Source: CALWOS01 sp963595735
GTDB lineage: Bacteria > Bacillota > Clostridia > Oscillospirales > Oscillospiraceae
Assembly: GCA_963595735.1 (NCBI GenBank)
Contig: CAVBJJ010000024.1
Span: 1 to 27,871 of the forward strand
Direction of reading: 5' to 3'
Length of the DNA stretch: 27,871 bases
The notes below the pieces were generated by a model that was given only the letters and a program-made list of their open reading frames with translations, was not told the DNA's origin and made no database searches. Shown piece after piece: positions 5,933-14,159 of the stretch (positions are counted from its first letter, which is position 1; each line of letters starts with the position of its first letter). Made by a program: the position numbers and the translations under genes.

Positions 5933-6720
5933 GCGCCCTGGGGACGCCCCAAAGCGCGGAAACGGGCGTAACGCGCCTCCAGCAAATTCTCCTCCGTGCA
6001 GGCGGAAAGCGTATCCAATTCCTTGGCCAGCGCCCGGCGCAGATAGTCAAAATGCGCCTGCTGTCCCAGCTGCTTTTCCGGCACGATGTGATCCACCACG
6101 CCCAGCGCCAGGGCGTCCTCCGCAGTCAGGTGCAGGGAGGCGGCAGCCTCCGGCGCCTTGCTGGCGTCCTTCCAGAGAATGCTGGCGCAGCCCTCCGGCG
6201 AGATCACCGAGTACACCGCGTTTGCCAGCATCCACACCCGATCCGCTACCGCCAGCGCCAGTGCGCCGCCGGAGCCGCCCTCGCCCACAAGGAGGGAGAG
6301 GGTGGGGGTGCGCAGCGTCATCATTTCCATCAGGTTTTCCGCAATGGCCTGTCCCTGTCCCCGCTCCTCCGCGCCGATGCCGCAGCGGGCGCCGGAGGTG
6401 TCGATAAAGCAGAGCACGGGTCTGTGGAACTTTTCGGCCTGCTTCATCAGGCGCAGCGCCTTGCGGTAGCCCTCCGGATCCGGCGCACCGAAGTGGCGCG
6501 CTACCCGATCCCGGGCGCTGTGTCCCTTTTCAATGGCGATCACGGTCACAGGACGGCCGTCCAGCCGGGCAATGCCGCCCACAATGGCAGGGTCGTCGGC
6601 AAAGCGGCGATCACCGTGCAGCTCGATGAAGTCCGTGCAGATATTCTGGATAAAGTCCAGACCGGTCGGCCGGGTGCTGCTGCGCGCGGCCTTGACACGA
6701 TTATAAGCTGTTGTCTCCAT
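5929..6720 (-). CDS. accA: Acetyl-CoA carboxylase carboxyltransferase subunit alpha
   Basis: AccA pairs with AccD to move the carboxyl group from carboxybiotin on AccB to acetyl-CoA, giving malonyl-CoA. The 263-residue crotonase-like protein has FIELHGDRRFADDPAIVGGI near residue 31, GHSARDRVARHFG and PEGYRKALRLM, then GIGAEERGQG and GEGGSGGALALAVADRV. It is shorter than the roughly 315 residues of E. coli AccA, lacking much of the N-terminal part. At 107-114 it reads DTSGARCG, where the family usually has DTPGAY.G; this loop lies close to the oxyanion region. It starts 3 bases after accD and overlaps the TetR gene by 4. Function is secure from motifs and context. Confidence 0.95.
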   Translation of the reverse strand: METTAYNRVKAARSSTRPTGLDFIQNICTDFIELHGDRRFADDPAIVGGIARLDGRPVTVIAIEKGHSARDRVARHFGAPDPEGYRKALRLMKQAEKFHRPVLCFIDTSGARCGIGAEERGQGQAIAENLMEMMTLRTPTLSLLVGEGGSGGALALAVADRVWMLANAVYSVISPEGCASILWKDASKAPEAAASLHLTAEDALALGVVDHIVPEKQLGQQAHFDYLRRALAKELDTLSACTEENLLEARYARFRALGRPQGA

Positions 6721-6723
6721 GTG

Positions 6724-7575
6724 TTACCCTCCGCAATGCAGCTGCAGCAGCTGCGTGATGAGTACTTTTTGCCGGGCGCGGGGGACGATGGCGTCCACAA
6801 AGCCGTGCTCCAGCAAAAATTCCGCCGTCTGGAAGCCCCGGGGCAGAGATTTTTTGGTGGTCTGCTCAATGACCCGGCGGCCGGCAAAGCCGATCATTGC
6901 CCCCGGCTCGGCCAGGGTGATGTCTCCCTCCATGGCAAAGCTGGCGGTCACGCCGCCGGTGGTGGGGTCGGTGAGTACGGTGATATACAGCAGGCCGGCA
7001 TCGCTGTGGCGCTTGACCGCGCCGCTGACCTTGGCCATCTGCATCAGGGAAAGCAGTCCCTCCTGCATCCGCGCGCCGCCGGAGACGGTGTAGCCCACCA
7101 CGGGCAGACGCTGCGCCAGCGCGTATTCAAACAGGCAGGTCAGCCGCTCGCCTACCACGGTACCCATACTGCCCATCATGAAATGGGGATCCATCACAAA
7201 CAGGCAGCAGCGCTGTCCGCCGATGCTGGCGGTGCCGCAGGTGACAGCTTCGTCCTCGCCGCTGGCCAGACGCACGGTGCCGAGCTTTTTCTGGTAGCCG
7301 GGAAACTGCAGAGGATCGGTGCTGCGGATGTCCTGAAACATGGGCTGATAGCTGCCCTCATCCGCGATCATCGCCAGCCGCTGCCGGGTCTTCATGCGGA
7401 AATGATGGCCGCAGTCGCAGACATTGTTGTTGGCCCACAGGCGCGTCAGGGGAATACTTTTCCGGCAGTTGGGGCAGCTCTCCTCCGGCTCGATGTCGTC
7501 GGACTGCACCGCCATGGTGCGGCCGCCCTTTTCCAGTTCGTTTTTCGGTTTGTATAAGAAATTCAGAAATGCCAT
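6724..7575 (-). CDS. accD: Acetyl-CoA carboxylase carboxyltransferase subunit beta
   Basis: AccD forms the carboxyltransferase with AccA. The 283-residue product has an N-terminal zinc ribbon followed by a crotonase-type domain (GSMGTVVGERLTCLFEYA, SGGARMQEG, TDPTTGGVTASFAMEGD, EPGAMIGFAGRRVIEQT). The ribbon cysteines are C34, C37, C53 and C55: the second pair is C-x-C (VCDCGHHF) where E. coli and most homologues have C-x2-C. Zinc may still bind, but the knuckle is one residue short. Start at 7575 sits 8 bases after the accC stop; an in-frame ATG at residue 21 is less likely but would keep the ribbon. It lies between accC and accA in the operon. Confidence 0.95.
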   Translation of the reverse strand: MAFLNFLYKPKNELEKGGRTMAVQSDDIEPEESCPNCRKSIPLTRLWANNNVCDCGHHFRMKTRQRLAMIADEGSYQPMFQDIRSTDPLQFPGYQKKLGTVRLASGEDEAVTCGTASIGGQRCCLFVMDPHFMMGSMGTVVGERLTCLFEYALAQRLPVVGYTVSGGARMQEGLLSLMQMAKVSGAVKRHSDAGLLYITVLTDPTTGGVTASFAMEGDITLAEPGAMIGFAGRRVIEQTTKKSLPRGFQTAEFLLEHGFVDAIVPRARQKVLITQLLQLHCGG

Positions 7576-7583
7576 GATCTTGC

Positions 7584-8888
7584 CTACTTTCCGAAGAATG
7601 TCAGGTCATACGCACCGGTGGCAAAACGGGTGTCGTCCATGATGCGCAGCTGTTCCTCGATGTTGGTGGGGATGCCGTCCACCACCAGTTCACACAAAGC
7701 GGATTTCATCTTGCGAATGGCCTCCTCCCGGGTGCTGGCGAACACGATCAGCTTGCCCAGCAGGGAGTCATAATAGGGCGTGATGTGGATGCCGGAGACC
7801 AGATAGCTGTCAAAACGCACAAAGGGGCCGCCGGGGACATGGAGCAGATGCAGCTTGCCGGGGGCCTGGGCGTTGATGCGGCACTCGATGGCGCAGCCCT
7901 TCAGGTTCACATCCTCCTGGCTGAAGCGCAGGGGAATACCGGCGGCAATGCGGATCTGCCACTTGACCAGATCCAGCTTGGTCAGGGATTCGGTCACGCT
8001 GTGCTCCACCTGAAGGCGGACATTCATCTCCATGAACCAGAAATTGCCCTGTCTGTCCAGCAGAAATTCCAGCGTTCCCGCGCCCACATAGCGGATGGCC
8101 TGCACCGCCTGGGTCACCTGCTGGATCAGCTTGTCCCGCTGCTCGTCTCCCACGGCGGGGGAGGGGGATTCCTCGATCAGCTTCTGGTTGCGGCGCTGCA
8201 CGGAGCAGTCCCGCTCGCCGAGACAGACCACATTGCCGTACTCATCTGCCAGTACCTGCATTTCCACATGGCGGGCGGGGTAGATGAATTTTTCCATATA
8301 TACAGATTCGTCGTTGAACGCGGCCTTACCCTCGGCAACGGCCTGCTGAAAGGCGTGTTCCATCTCCTCCGCCGCCCGCACCAGGCGAATGCCCCGGCCA
8401 CCGCCGCCGGAACAGGCCTTGAGCATGACGGGGTAGCCGATCTCCTCCGCCGCCCGCAGGGCGTCCTGCACGGTTTTCAGCGCCTCCGTGCCGGGGATGA
8501 CCGGAAGACCGGCGGCTTTCAGCTGCCGCTTGATGATGGCCTTGTCGCTGAGCTCCTCCATATTCTCGGCGCTGGGGCCGATGAACACAATGCCATGCTG
8601 CCGGCAAAGGGCGGCAAACTTGGGGTTTTCCGAGAGAAAGCCATAGCCGGGGTGGATGGCCTGGGCGCCGGATACCAGCGCGGCGCTGATGATGCGCTCC
8701 TGGTTCAGGTAGCTGTCCGCCGCGTCCGGCTTGCCGATGCAATAGCTTTCGTCCGCCAGCGCCACATGCAGGGCGTTTTTATCTGCCTGGGAATAGACCG
8801 CAACGGTGGAAATGCCCATTTCCTTGCAGGCGCGGATGATGCGCACGGCGATCTCGCCGCGGTTGGCGATCAGAATTTTGGAAAACAT
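7584..8888 (-). CDS. accC: Biotin carboxylase subunit of acetyl-CoA carboxylase
   Basis: AccC carboxylates the biotin on AccB using ATP and bicarbonate. The 434-residue protein starts with the biotin-carboxylase N-domain (KILIANRGEIAVRIIRACKE, HPGYGFLSENP), has the ATP-grasp glycine loop KACSGGGGRGIR, the active-site block GERDCSVQRRNQKLIEESPS, and EMNVRLQVEHSVTE where EMNTRIQVEHPVTE is usual. The C-terminal domain has ECRINAQAP. It is about 10-15 residues shorter than most AccC. The close fusion-free spacing (3 bases from fabZ, 8 from accD) and the separate AccB show a multi-subunit ACC, and the position between fabZ and accD marks it as the fatty acid enzyme, not pyruvate carboxylase. Confidence 0.96.
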   Translation of the reverse strand: MFSKILIANRGEIAVRIIRACKEMGISTVAVYSQADKNALHVALADESYCIGKPDAADSYLNQERIISAALVSGAQAIHPGYGFLSENPKFAALCRQHGIVFIGPSAENMEELSDKAIIKRQLKAAGLPVIPGTEALKTVQDALRAAEEIGYPVMLKACSGGGGRGIRLVRAAEEMEHAFQQAVAEGKAAFNDESVYMEKFIYPARHVEMQVLADEYGNVVCLGERDCSVQRRNQKLIEESPSPAVGDEQRDKLIQQVTQAVQAIRYVGAGTLEFLLDRQGNFWFMEMNVRLQVEHSVTESLTKLDLVKWQIRIAAGIPLRFSQEDVNLKGCAIECRINAQAPGKLHLLHVPGGPFVRFDSYLVSGIHITPYYDSLLGKLIVFASTREEAIRKMKSALCELVVDGIPTNIEEQLRIMDDTRFATGAYDLTFFGK

Positions 8889-8891
8889 GGC

Positions 8892-9311
8892 TTACCTCCC
8901 CATGACGGCAAAGGAAAAGCTTGCCTTTACGCAGAGCTTGCCATCCACGCTGCCGGTGCCCTCCGCAAAATAAAAGGGGGGTTTGGCCTTGGTGATGCGG
9001 CAGCGGGTCTCAAAGGTGTCGCCGGGCTTGACCTGAGCCTTAAAGCGCACCTGATCCAATCCGGTAAACAGGGGCAGCTTGTTGGCGGTGACCATGTCGG
9101 AGGCCAAAAGCACGCAGGCGGACTGCGCCATCATCTCGCACTGGATCACGCCGGGGACGATGGGATTGCCGGGGAAATGCCCCTGCAAAAACCATTCGTC
9201 GCCCCGGACATGATACTTGCCGCAGGCGTATTCCCCATCCTTGACCAGCTCGTCCAGCAGCAGCATGGCGTCCCGGTGGGGCAGGATTTGTTTCAGTTCT
9301 TCCCGATCCAT
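8892..9311 (-). CDS. fabZ: 3-hydroxyacyl-ACP dehydratase
   Basis: FabZ removes water from 3-hydroxyacyl-ACP to give trans-2-enoyl-ACP, the substrate of FabK. The 139-residue hot-dog protein has ILPHRDAMLLLDEL at the start and the active-site helix HFPGNPIVPGVIQCEMMAQ with His45 and Glu59, the usual dyad spacing. It lies 4 bases after accB and 3 before accC. No fabM or fabA is present in the operon, so how unsaturated acyl chains are made cannot be read from here. Confidence 0.96.
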   Translation of the reverse strand: MDREELKQILPHRDAMLLLDELVKDGEYACGKYHVRGDEWFLQGHFPGNPIVPGVIQCEMMAQSACVLLASDMVTANKLPLFTGLDQVRFKAQVKPGDTFETRCRITKAKPPFYFAEGTGSVDGKLCVKASFSFAVMGR

Positions 9312-9315
9312 TGCC

Positions 9316-9768
9316 TTACTCCTTTATCTTGAACAGGGTGTGGCCGAAGTCCACGGCCTGCTTGTTGCTGACGCAGACCTCCAGAATGGTGCAGTCCTGC
9401 TCGGCAACGATCTCGTTCATCAGCTTCATGGATTCGATGATGCACAGTACATCGCCCTTTTTGACCGTGTCGCCGGGCTTGACGAAAGGCTCGGCGTTTT
9501 CCGCCGGGGCGCAGTAAAACACGCCCACCATGGGGGAGGTGACGATGGCGGCGTCGGTATATTCCTCCGTCGGGGCGGGCGCTGTCCCGGCAGCCGGAGC
9601 CGGCGCGGGAGCCGCGACCATGACCGGTGCGGTCGGTACGGCGGCAGGCGCTGCGGGAAGATTCCGCTCCAGACGCAGCTTGCAGTCGTTTTCCGTGATC
9701 TCCAGACCGGTCAGATCCATATCACGCATCAGTTCCGCATACATACGCAGATTTTTCTCATTCATCAC
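9316..9768 (-). CDS. accB: Biotin carboxyl carrier protein of acetyl-CoA carboxylase
   Basis: AccB carries biotin between AccC and the AccA-AccD transferase. The 150-residue protein has a short N-terminal helical part (1-36), an Ala/Pro-rich flexible linker (about 37-70) and a C-terminal biotinyl domain with the site ESMKLMNE, Lys115 being the residue to be biotinylated. MKLM in place of E. coli MKMM is common in Gram-positives. Two consecutive ATGs (9768, 9765) are possible starts. It follows fabF by 7 bases. Confidence 0.96.
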   Translation of the reverse strand: MMNEKNLRMYAELMRDMDLTGLEITENDCKLRLERNLPAAPAAVPTAPVMVAAPAPAPAAGTAPAPTEEYTDAAIVTSPMVGVFYCAPAENAEPFVKPGDTVKKGDVLCIIESMKLMNEIVAEQDCTILEVCVSNKQAVDFGHTLFKIKE

Positions 9769-9775
9769 GAAAACC

Positions 9776-11020
9776 TCAGACCTTTCTGAAAGTCAGGCAG
9801 GCGTTGTGGCCGCCGAAGCCCAGAGAGCTGGACAGGGCGATGGAGATATCGGCGCGCACTGCCTTGTTGGGGGTGTAGTTCAGGTCGCAGGCGGGGTCGG
9901 CCTCCAGCAGATTGATGGTGGGGGGGATGATACCCTCATTGAGCGCCTTGATGCAGGCGATGGCCTCCACCGCGCCGGCAGCGCCCAGCATGTGTCCGGT
10001 CATGGACTTTGTGGAGCTGATCAGCACCTTTTCCCGGGCGGTTTCCTCGCCAACGGCCTTTTTGATGGCCAGGGTCTCGGTGGTGTCATTGAGGGGGGTG
10101 CCGGTGCCGTGGGCGTTGATGTACAGCAGCTCACTGCCGTCATAGCCGGCCTCGTCCAGAGAATCCCGGATGGCGCGGGCGGCGCCGCTGGCGTCGGGCT
10201 TGGGAGAGGTGATGTGGTAGGCGTCGCAGGTGGAGCCATAGCCGCAAAGCTCGGCATAGATCTTCGCACCGCGCGCCTTGGCGTGCTCGTATTCCTCCAG
10301 CACCAGCGCACCGGCGCCCTCGCCGATCACAAAGCCGTTGTGGCGTTTGTCAAAGGGCAGAGAGGCGGCGTTGGGATCCTCGGCAGTGGACAGGGCGTGC
10401 ATATTGCTGAAGCCGGCCACGCTGCACTCGGAAATAGCGCCCTCGGAGCCGCCGGTGATGACCGCATCGGCATAGCCGTGGCGGATCAGACGCAGCGCCT
10501 CGCCAATGGCGTTGGAGCCGGAGGCGCAGGCGGTAACGGCGGGCAGGGCGGCGCCCTGGCAGTTAAAGCGAATGGCGATCATGCCGGCGGCCATGTTGGC
10601 GATCATCATCGGCACAAAGAAGGGGGAGACCCGGCGGGGACCCTTGTCCCGGAGCTTGCTGTGCTCCTCCTGGAAGGTGCGGATGCCGCCGATGCCGGAG
10701 CCGTAGTACACGGCGATGCGCTCCGGCGGCAGGGTGCCGATGATGCCGCTTTCCTCCACGGCCTGGCAGGCTGCGGCCAGACCCAGCTGGGCATATCGGT
10801 CGCTGCGAAGCATATCGGCCTTTTCCATATAATCACGGGGGTTGAAGTCTTTGACCTCTGCGGCCAGTTTGGCCTTGTACTCCGTGGTGTCAAACAGGGT
10901 GATGGGGGCGATGCCGTGAACGCCGTTGATGAGGCTGTTCCAGCAATCTTCCACATTGTTGCCCACCGGGGTGATAGCACCCATGCCGGTGACAACAACT
11001 CTGCGCGTTTTGTTTTCCAT
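9776..11020 (-). CDS. fabF: 3-oxoacyl-ACP synthase II
   Basis: FabF performs the elongation condensation of acyl-ACP with malonyl-ACP. The 414-residue thiolase-fold protein has the full Cys-His-His set: Cys165 in TACASGSNAIGEA, His in INAHGTGTPLND, and His in KSMTGHMLGAAGAVEA, and ends with the GFGGHN loop (SSLGFGGHNACLTF). It lies 43 bases after fabG, the widest spacing in the operon. With no fabH here, this is the only condensing enzyme in the window; chain initiation must use a fabH elsewhere, or FabF after malonyl-ACP decarboxylation. Confidence 0.97.
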   Translation of the reverse strand: MENKTRRVVVTGMGAITPVGNNVEDCWNSLINGVHGIAPITLFDTTEYKAKLAAEVKDFNPRDYMEKADMLRSDRYAQLGLAAACQAVEESGIIGTLPPERIAVYYGSGIGGIRTFQEEHSKLRDKGPRRVSPFFVPMMIANMAAGMIAIRFNCQGAALPAVTACASGSNAIGEALRLIRHGYADAVITGGSEGAISECSVAGFSNMHALSTAEDPNAASLPFDKRHNGFVIGEGAGALVLEEYEHAKARGAKIYAELCGYGSTCDAYHITSPKPDASGAARAIRDSLDEAGYDGSELLYINAHGTGTPLNDTTETLAIKKAVGEETAREKVLISSTKSMTGHMLGAAGAVEAIACIKALNEGIIPPTINLLEADPACDLNYTPNKAVRADISIALSSSLGFGGHNACLTFRKV

Positions 11021-11063
11021 GAAATTCTCCTATGTATCTTCTGCGCCGCAGCACAGCTTGAGT

Positions 11064-11798
11064 TTACATTGCAATGCCGCCGTCGACCCGCAGCACTTCG
11101 CCGGTGATGTATCCGGCGGTGGCCAGAAAGGCCGCGGCCTTGGCGATCTCCTCCGGCTTGCCCATGCGTCCCATGGGGATCATGCCGGTCAGGGCTTCCC
11201 GATCCAGCGCGCCGGTCATGTCGGTTTCGATAAAGCCGGGGGCGATGGCGTTGCAGACGATATTTTTGGCTGCCAGCTCCCGGGCGGTGGACTTGGTCAG
11301 ACCGATCAGCCCGGCCTTTGCCGCGGCATAGTTTGCCTGACCGGCGTTGCCCATGATGCCGGAAATGGAGCTGATGTTGATGATGCAGCCGCCGCGCCGC
11401 CGCAGAAACAGGCCGGTGCAGTGTCGGATCATGTTGAACGCGCCCTTGAGGTTGATGCGCAGCACGGTGTCGAAGTCCGATTCCTTCATCATGGCGATCA
11501 GCCCGTCCCGGGTCACGCCGGCGTTGTTGACCAGAATGTCCGCGCCGCCGAAGTCCGCCTTGATCTTGGCGACCGTTTCCTTGGCGGCTTCAAAGTCGGA
11601 TACATCGCAGACATAGGCCTCGGCCTTGGCGCCGGAAAGCTCCCGGCAGCTCTGGCAGACCGCCTGGGCGGCCTCGTGATTGCTGCTGTACAGGATGGCA
11701 ACGGCAGCGCCGTGGGAAGCCAGCTCTCTGGCGATGGCAGCGCCGATGCCCCGGGAGCCGCCGGTGACGATGGCGACCTTTTCTTTTAAAGCGTTCAA
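11064..11798 (-). CDS. fabG: 3-oxoacyl-ACP reductase
   Basis: FabG reduces 3-oxoacyl-ACP with NADPH. The 244-residue short-chain dehydrogenase has the cofactor loop TGGSRGIG (12-19), NNAG at 91-94 and the catalytic Ser144, Tyr157 and Lys161 (YAAAK). It ends in the family's GEVLRVDGGIAM. Its ATG overlaps the fabD stop (ATGA), so translation is coupled. Position between fabD and fabF identifies it among the many SDR proteins. Confidence 0.97.
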   Translation of the reverse strand: MNALKEKVAIVTGGSRGIGAAIARELASHGAAVAILYSSNHEAAQAVCQSCRELSGAKAEAYVCDVSDFEAAKETVAKIKADFGGADILVNNAGVTRDGLIAMMKESDFDTVLRINLKGAFNMIRHCTGLFLRRRGGCIINISSISGIMGNAGQANYAAAKAGLIGLTKSTARELAAKNIVCNAIAPGFIETDMTGALDREALTGMIPMGRMGKPEEIAKAAAFLATAGYITGEVLRVDGGIAM

Positions 11799-12709
11799 GA
11801 GTTCACCTCCGCAAGAACAGATGTCAGTCCGGCCATGTCGGAGACGGCCAGCACATGCACCTGCGAGTCGATTTTGGAGATCAGCTTGCTGAGAGTGTCT
11901 CCCGGACCGATCTCGATAAAGGTATCCGCGCCGGACTGGATCATGTGGCGCACGATCGCCTCCCAGCGCACAGGGGCGCTGATCTGCTTTGCCAGCAGAC
12001 CGGCGAAATCTTCGGTATAGGGCAGGCCAGTGCAGTTGGAATACAGCACGGGAACAGGGGCGGAAAATTGCACCTGCGCCAGATCGGCGGCAAAGGCTGC
12101 AGCGGCGTCCTGCATATAGGGGGAGTGGAAGCCGCCGCCGACCTTCAGCGGCAGCGCCCGGCCGCCGGCAGCCTTGACTGCGGCGGAAAGCTCCGGCATT
12201 TTCTCTGCGGGGCCGGAGACCACCAGCTGACCGGGGCAGTTGTAGTTGACCGGATACATACCGGGAATACCGGCGCAGATCTGCTCCACCTCCTCGTTGG
12301 GCAGCTTCAGCACCGCGGCCATGGAGGCGGGGTGCTTTTCCGCGTCCCGCTGCATCAGCTCGCCACGGCGGCAGACCAGACGAAACACGGTTTCAAAATC
12401 CGCCGCGCCGGAGCAGCACAGGGCGGAAAGCTCACCCAGAGACATTCCCGCAACCATGTCCGGCCGCAGCCCGCCATCCGCCAGCGCGGCGGCAATGGCA
12501 AGCTCCATGGCGAACATACAGGGCTGGGTGTTTTTCGTCTCCTTCAGCTCGGCCTCCGTGCCGGAAAAGCACTGCTGCATGGTGCCGGGGCGCAGCTTGT
12601 CCGCCTGGGCGAACACGGCCGCCGCAGGGGCGGAGCCGTTGCAGATATCCTGCCCCATGCCGGGCTTCTGGGCGCCCTGGCCGGCAAAAACGAATGCTAT
12701 TTTACCCAT
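11795..12709 (-). CDS. fabD: Malonyl-CoA:ACP transacylase
   Basis: FabD moves malonyl from CoA to ACP. The 304-residue protein begins MGKIAFVFAGQGAQ and has the nucleophile Ser90 in AGMSLGE and the catalytic His195 in GGFHSP. Most homologues have His, and many clostridial ones Phe, where Met89 stands before the serine. The start at 12709 is chosen because it gives the standard N-terminus and has AAAGGAG seven bases upstream; an open frame 34 codons longer lies inside fabK and has no family similarity. It overlaps the end of fabK by 13 bases and fabG by 4. Confidence 0.96.
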   Translation of the reverse strand: MGKIAFVFAGQGAQKPGMGQDICNGSAPAAAVFAQADKLRPGTMQQCFSGTEAELKETKNTQPCMFAMELAIAAALADGGLRPDMVAGMSLGELSALCCSGAADFETVFRLVCRRGELMQRDAEKHPASMAAVLKLPNEEVEQICAGIPGMYPVNYNCPGQLVVSGPAEKMPELSAAVKAAGGRALPLKVGGGFHSPYMQDAAAAFAADLAQVQFSAPVPVLYSNCTGLPYTEDFAGLLAKQISAPVRWEAIVRHMIQSGADTFIEIGPGDTLSKLISKIDSQVHVLAVSDMAGLTSVLAEVNS

Positions 12710-13641
12710 TTTGCAGCTCCTTTCAGGATCGGCTCGGCTTCCTCCACCAGCTCGCGGACGATATCCGCGGCGGGCTGCACCTGCTTGACCAGCGCGGCGC
12801 TCTGGCCGCAAAGGAAGCAGCCCTGCTCCAGATCGCCCTCCTGCACCGCCAGGCGCAGGGTGCCGGAGGCCTTGCCGGTGAGCTCCTCATCGGTCATGCC
12901 GCTGAACTCCGCTTTTGCGTAATTGCGCGCAAAATTGGTGCGCAGACTGCGCACCGGGTGTCCCAGCCGCTTACCGGTGACCATGGTGCAGAGGTCGCCG
13001 GCCTTGATGACCTTTTCTTTGTAGGTGGGGTGGATGGTACACTCTTCCGCGCTGAGAAAGCGGGTGCCCACCTGCACACCGCAGGCGCCCAACATAAAAG
13101 CGGCGGCGACTCCGCGGCCATCGGCAATCCCGCCGGCTGCCACCACCGGCAGCTCGGTGGCGTCGCAGATCAGCGGCACCAGCACCATGGTGGTCAGCTC
13201 GCCCACATGGCCGCCGCTTTCGCCGCCCTCCGCGATCAGGGCGGAAGCGCCCAGCCGGGTCATGCGTTTGGCCATGGCAACGGATGCCACCACCGGGATC
13301 ACCTGGATGCCGGCTTCCTTCCAAAGCGCCATGTACTTGCTGGGGTCTCCCGCGCCGGTGGTCACAACGGCGACCTTTTCCTCCGCCACCATCGCGGCGA
13401 TCTCCGAAGCGTGGGGACTCATGAGCATGATGTTCACGCCAAAGGGCTTGTCGGTCAGTTCTTTTGCGATATGGATCTGCTCACGCACCCGTTCGGCGGA
13501 AGCGCTGCCGGCGGCAATAATACCCAGACCGCCGCCGTTGGAAACAGCAGCGGCCAGTTTGCCGTCGGCGATCCACGCCATGCCGCCCTGGAGTACAGGA
13601 TAGCGGATGTGCAGCAGATCACACAGTACGGATCGGATCAT
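12697..13641 (-). CDS. fabK: Enoyl-ACP reductase II (FMN-dependent)
   Basis: FabK does the last step of each elongation round, reducing trans-2-enoyl-ACP with NAD(P)H through FMN. The 314-residue TIM-barrel protein has YPVLQGGMAWIADGKLAAAV near the start, GGGLGIIAAG, KPFGVNIML, EGGESGGHVG at the flavin phosphate site, VVAAGGIADGRG and GVQVGTRFLSAEE. It resembles nitronate monooxygenases, but the place between acpP and fabD settles the role. FabK replaces the FabI found in many bacteria and, as a family, is not inhibited by triclosan. It starts 5 bases after acpP. Confidence 0.95.
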   Translation of the reverse strand: MIRSVLCDLLHIRYPVLQGGMAWIADGKLAAAVSNGGGLGIIAAGSASAERVREQIHIAKELTDKPFGVNIMLMSPHASEIAAMVAEEKVAVVTTGAGDPSKYMALWKEAGIQVIPVVASVAMAKRMTRLGASALIAEGGESGGHVGELTTMVLVPLICDATELPVVAAGGIADGRGVAAAFMLGACGVQVGTRFLSAEECTIHPTYKEKVIKAGDLCTMVTGKRLGHPVRSLRTNFARNYAKAEFSGMTDEELTGKASGTLRLAVQEGDLEQGCFLCGQSAALVKQVQPAADIVRELVEEAEPILKGAAKWVK

Positions 13642-13646
13642 GGGGC

Positions 13647-13871
13647 TTAGCCCTTCATGCGGGCTTCAACCAGCTCGACCAGATTGCCAACGGTCTCCAC
13701 CTTCTGATCCAACTCGATCTCCATATCCAGGGCCTCCTCCAGCTGCATGACCAGCTCCACGGAGTCCAGGGAGTCGATGCCCAGATCCTTAAAGGTGCTC
13801 TCCATCTTCACATCTTCCACGGCGCAGTCCGTGCGGTCGGCGATCAGTTCGGCGATAGTCTTGAAAACCAT
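13647..13871 (-). CDS. acpP: Acyl carrier protein
   Basis: This 74-residue acidic helical protein carries the growing acyl chain on phosphopantetheine at Ser34 in LGIDSLDSVELVM, the ACP attachment motif. The VFKTIAELIADRT start and the final LVELVEARMKG helix are normal. AGGAGG at 13881-13886 supports the start. It is the first gene of the operon, where S. pneumoniae has fabM-fabT-fabH ahead of acpP; none of these precedes it here. Confidence 0.96.
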   Translation of the reverse strand: MVFKTIAELIADRTDCAVEDVKMESTFKDLGIDSLDSVELVMQLEEALDMEIELDQKVETVGNLVELVEARMKG

Positions 13872-13922
13872 GATAGTATTCCTCCTGAAAAATTATGAAT
13901 TGTTTGTTTTTTTCTCTTGCAA

Positions 13923-13939
13923 GGTTAACGGTGATAACC
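13923..13939. promoter_or_regulatory. 17-bp imperfect palindrome upstream of acpP, candidate operator
   Basis: GGTTA-ACGGTGA-TAACC has 5-bp arms round a 7-bp centre, 52 bases from the acpP start. It lies in the 333-bp gap (13872-14204) between the fatty acid operon and the PAS/SARP gene. It does not match the FapR site I know. For acpP I see no convincing promoter: TTGCAA (13917-13922) with CATAAT (13892-13897) has 19-bp spacing and would start transcription at the ribosome-binding site. The rest of the gap is AT-rich with no gene. Confidence 0.25.
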
Positions 13940-14151
13940 ATTGCGGCGATTCTACGACAGGGGGCGTTCCAGCAGCGTTCCGAAAAACGGCGCTGAAATT
14001 TGAACAAATTGCAAACATCTGCCCGTTGGCAATATTTTTTTCATATTCTGCTACCTATTATAAATATAGCCCTGCGCGAAAAAGGAAAAAAGCGCCCGCA
14101 GGAACGCAAATTTTCTCCGGGAAAAAAAGAATGGAAAAATTTTGGAAACCA

Positions 14152-14159
14152 TGTATAAT
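14152..14159 (+). promoter_or_regulatory. -10 element of the PAS/SARP regulator gene
   Basis: TATAAT (14154-14159), preceded by TG, lies about 46 bases before the start at 14205, but no good -35 is present at 16-18 bases. A promoter needing an activator is possible. The position also argues against the earlier in-frame ATGs at 14142 and 14151 as starts. Confidence 0.4.

Noticed and set aside
11795..12811. Longer FabD start 34 codons upstream
   Set aside because: The added residues are fabK DNA in another frame and unlike any FabD; the start at 12709 has a good ribosome-binding site.
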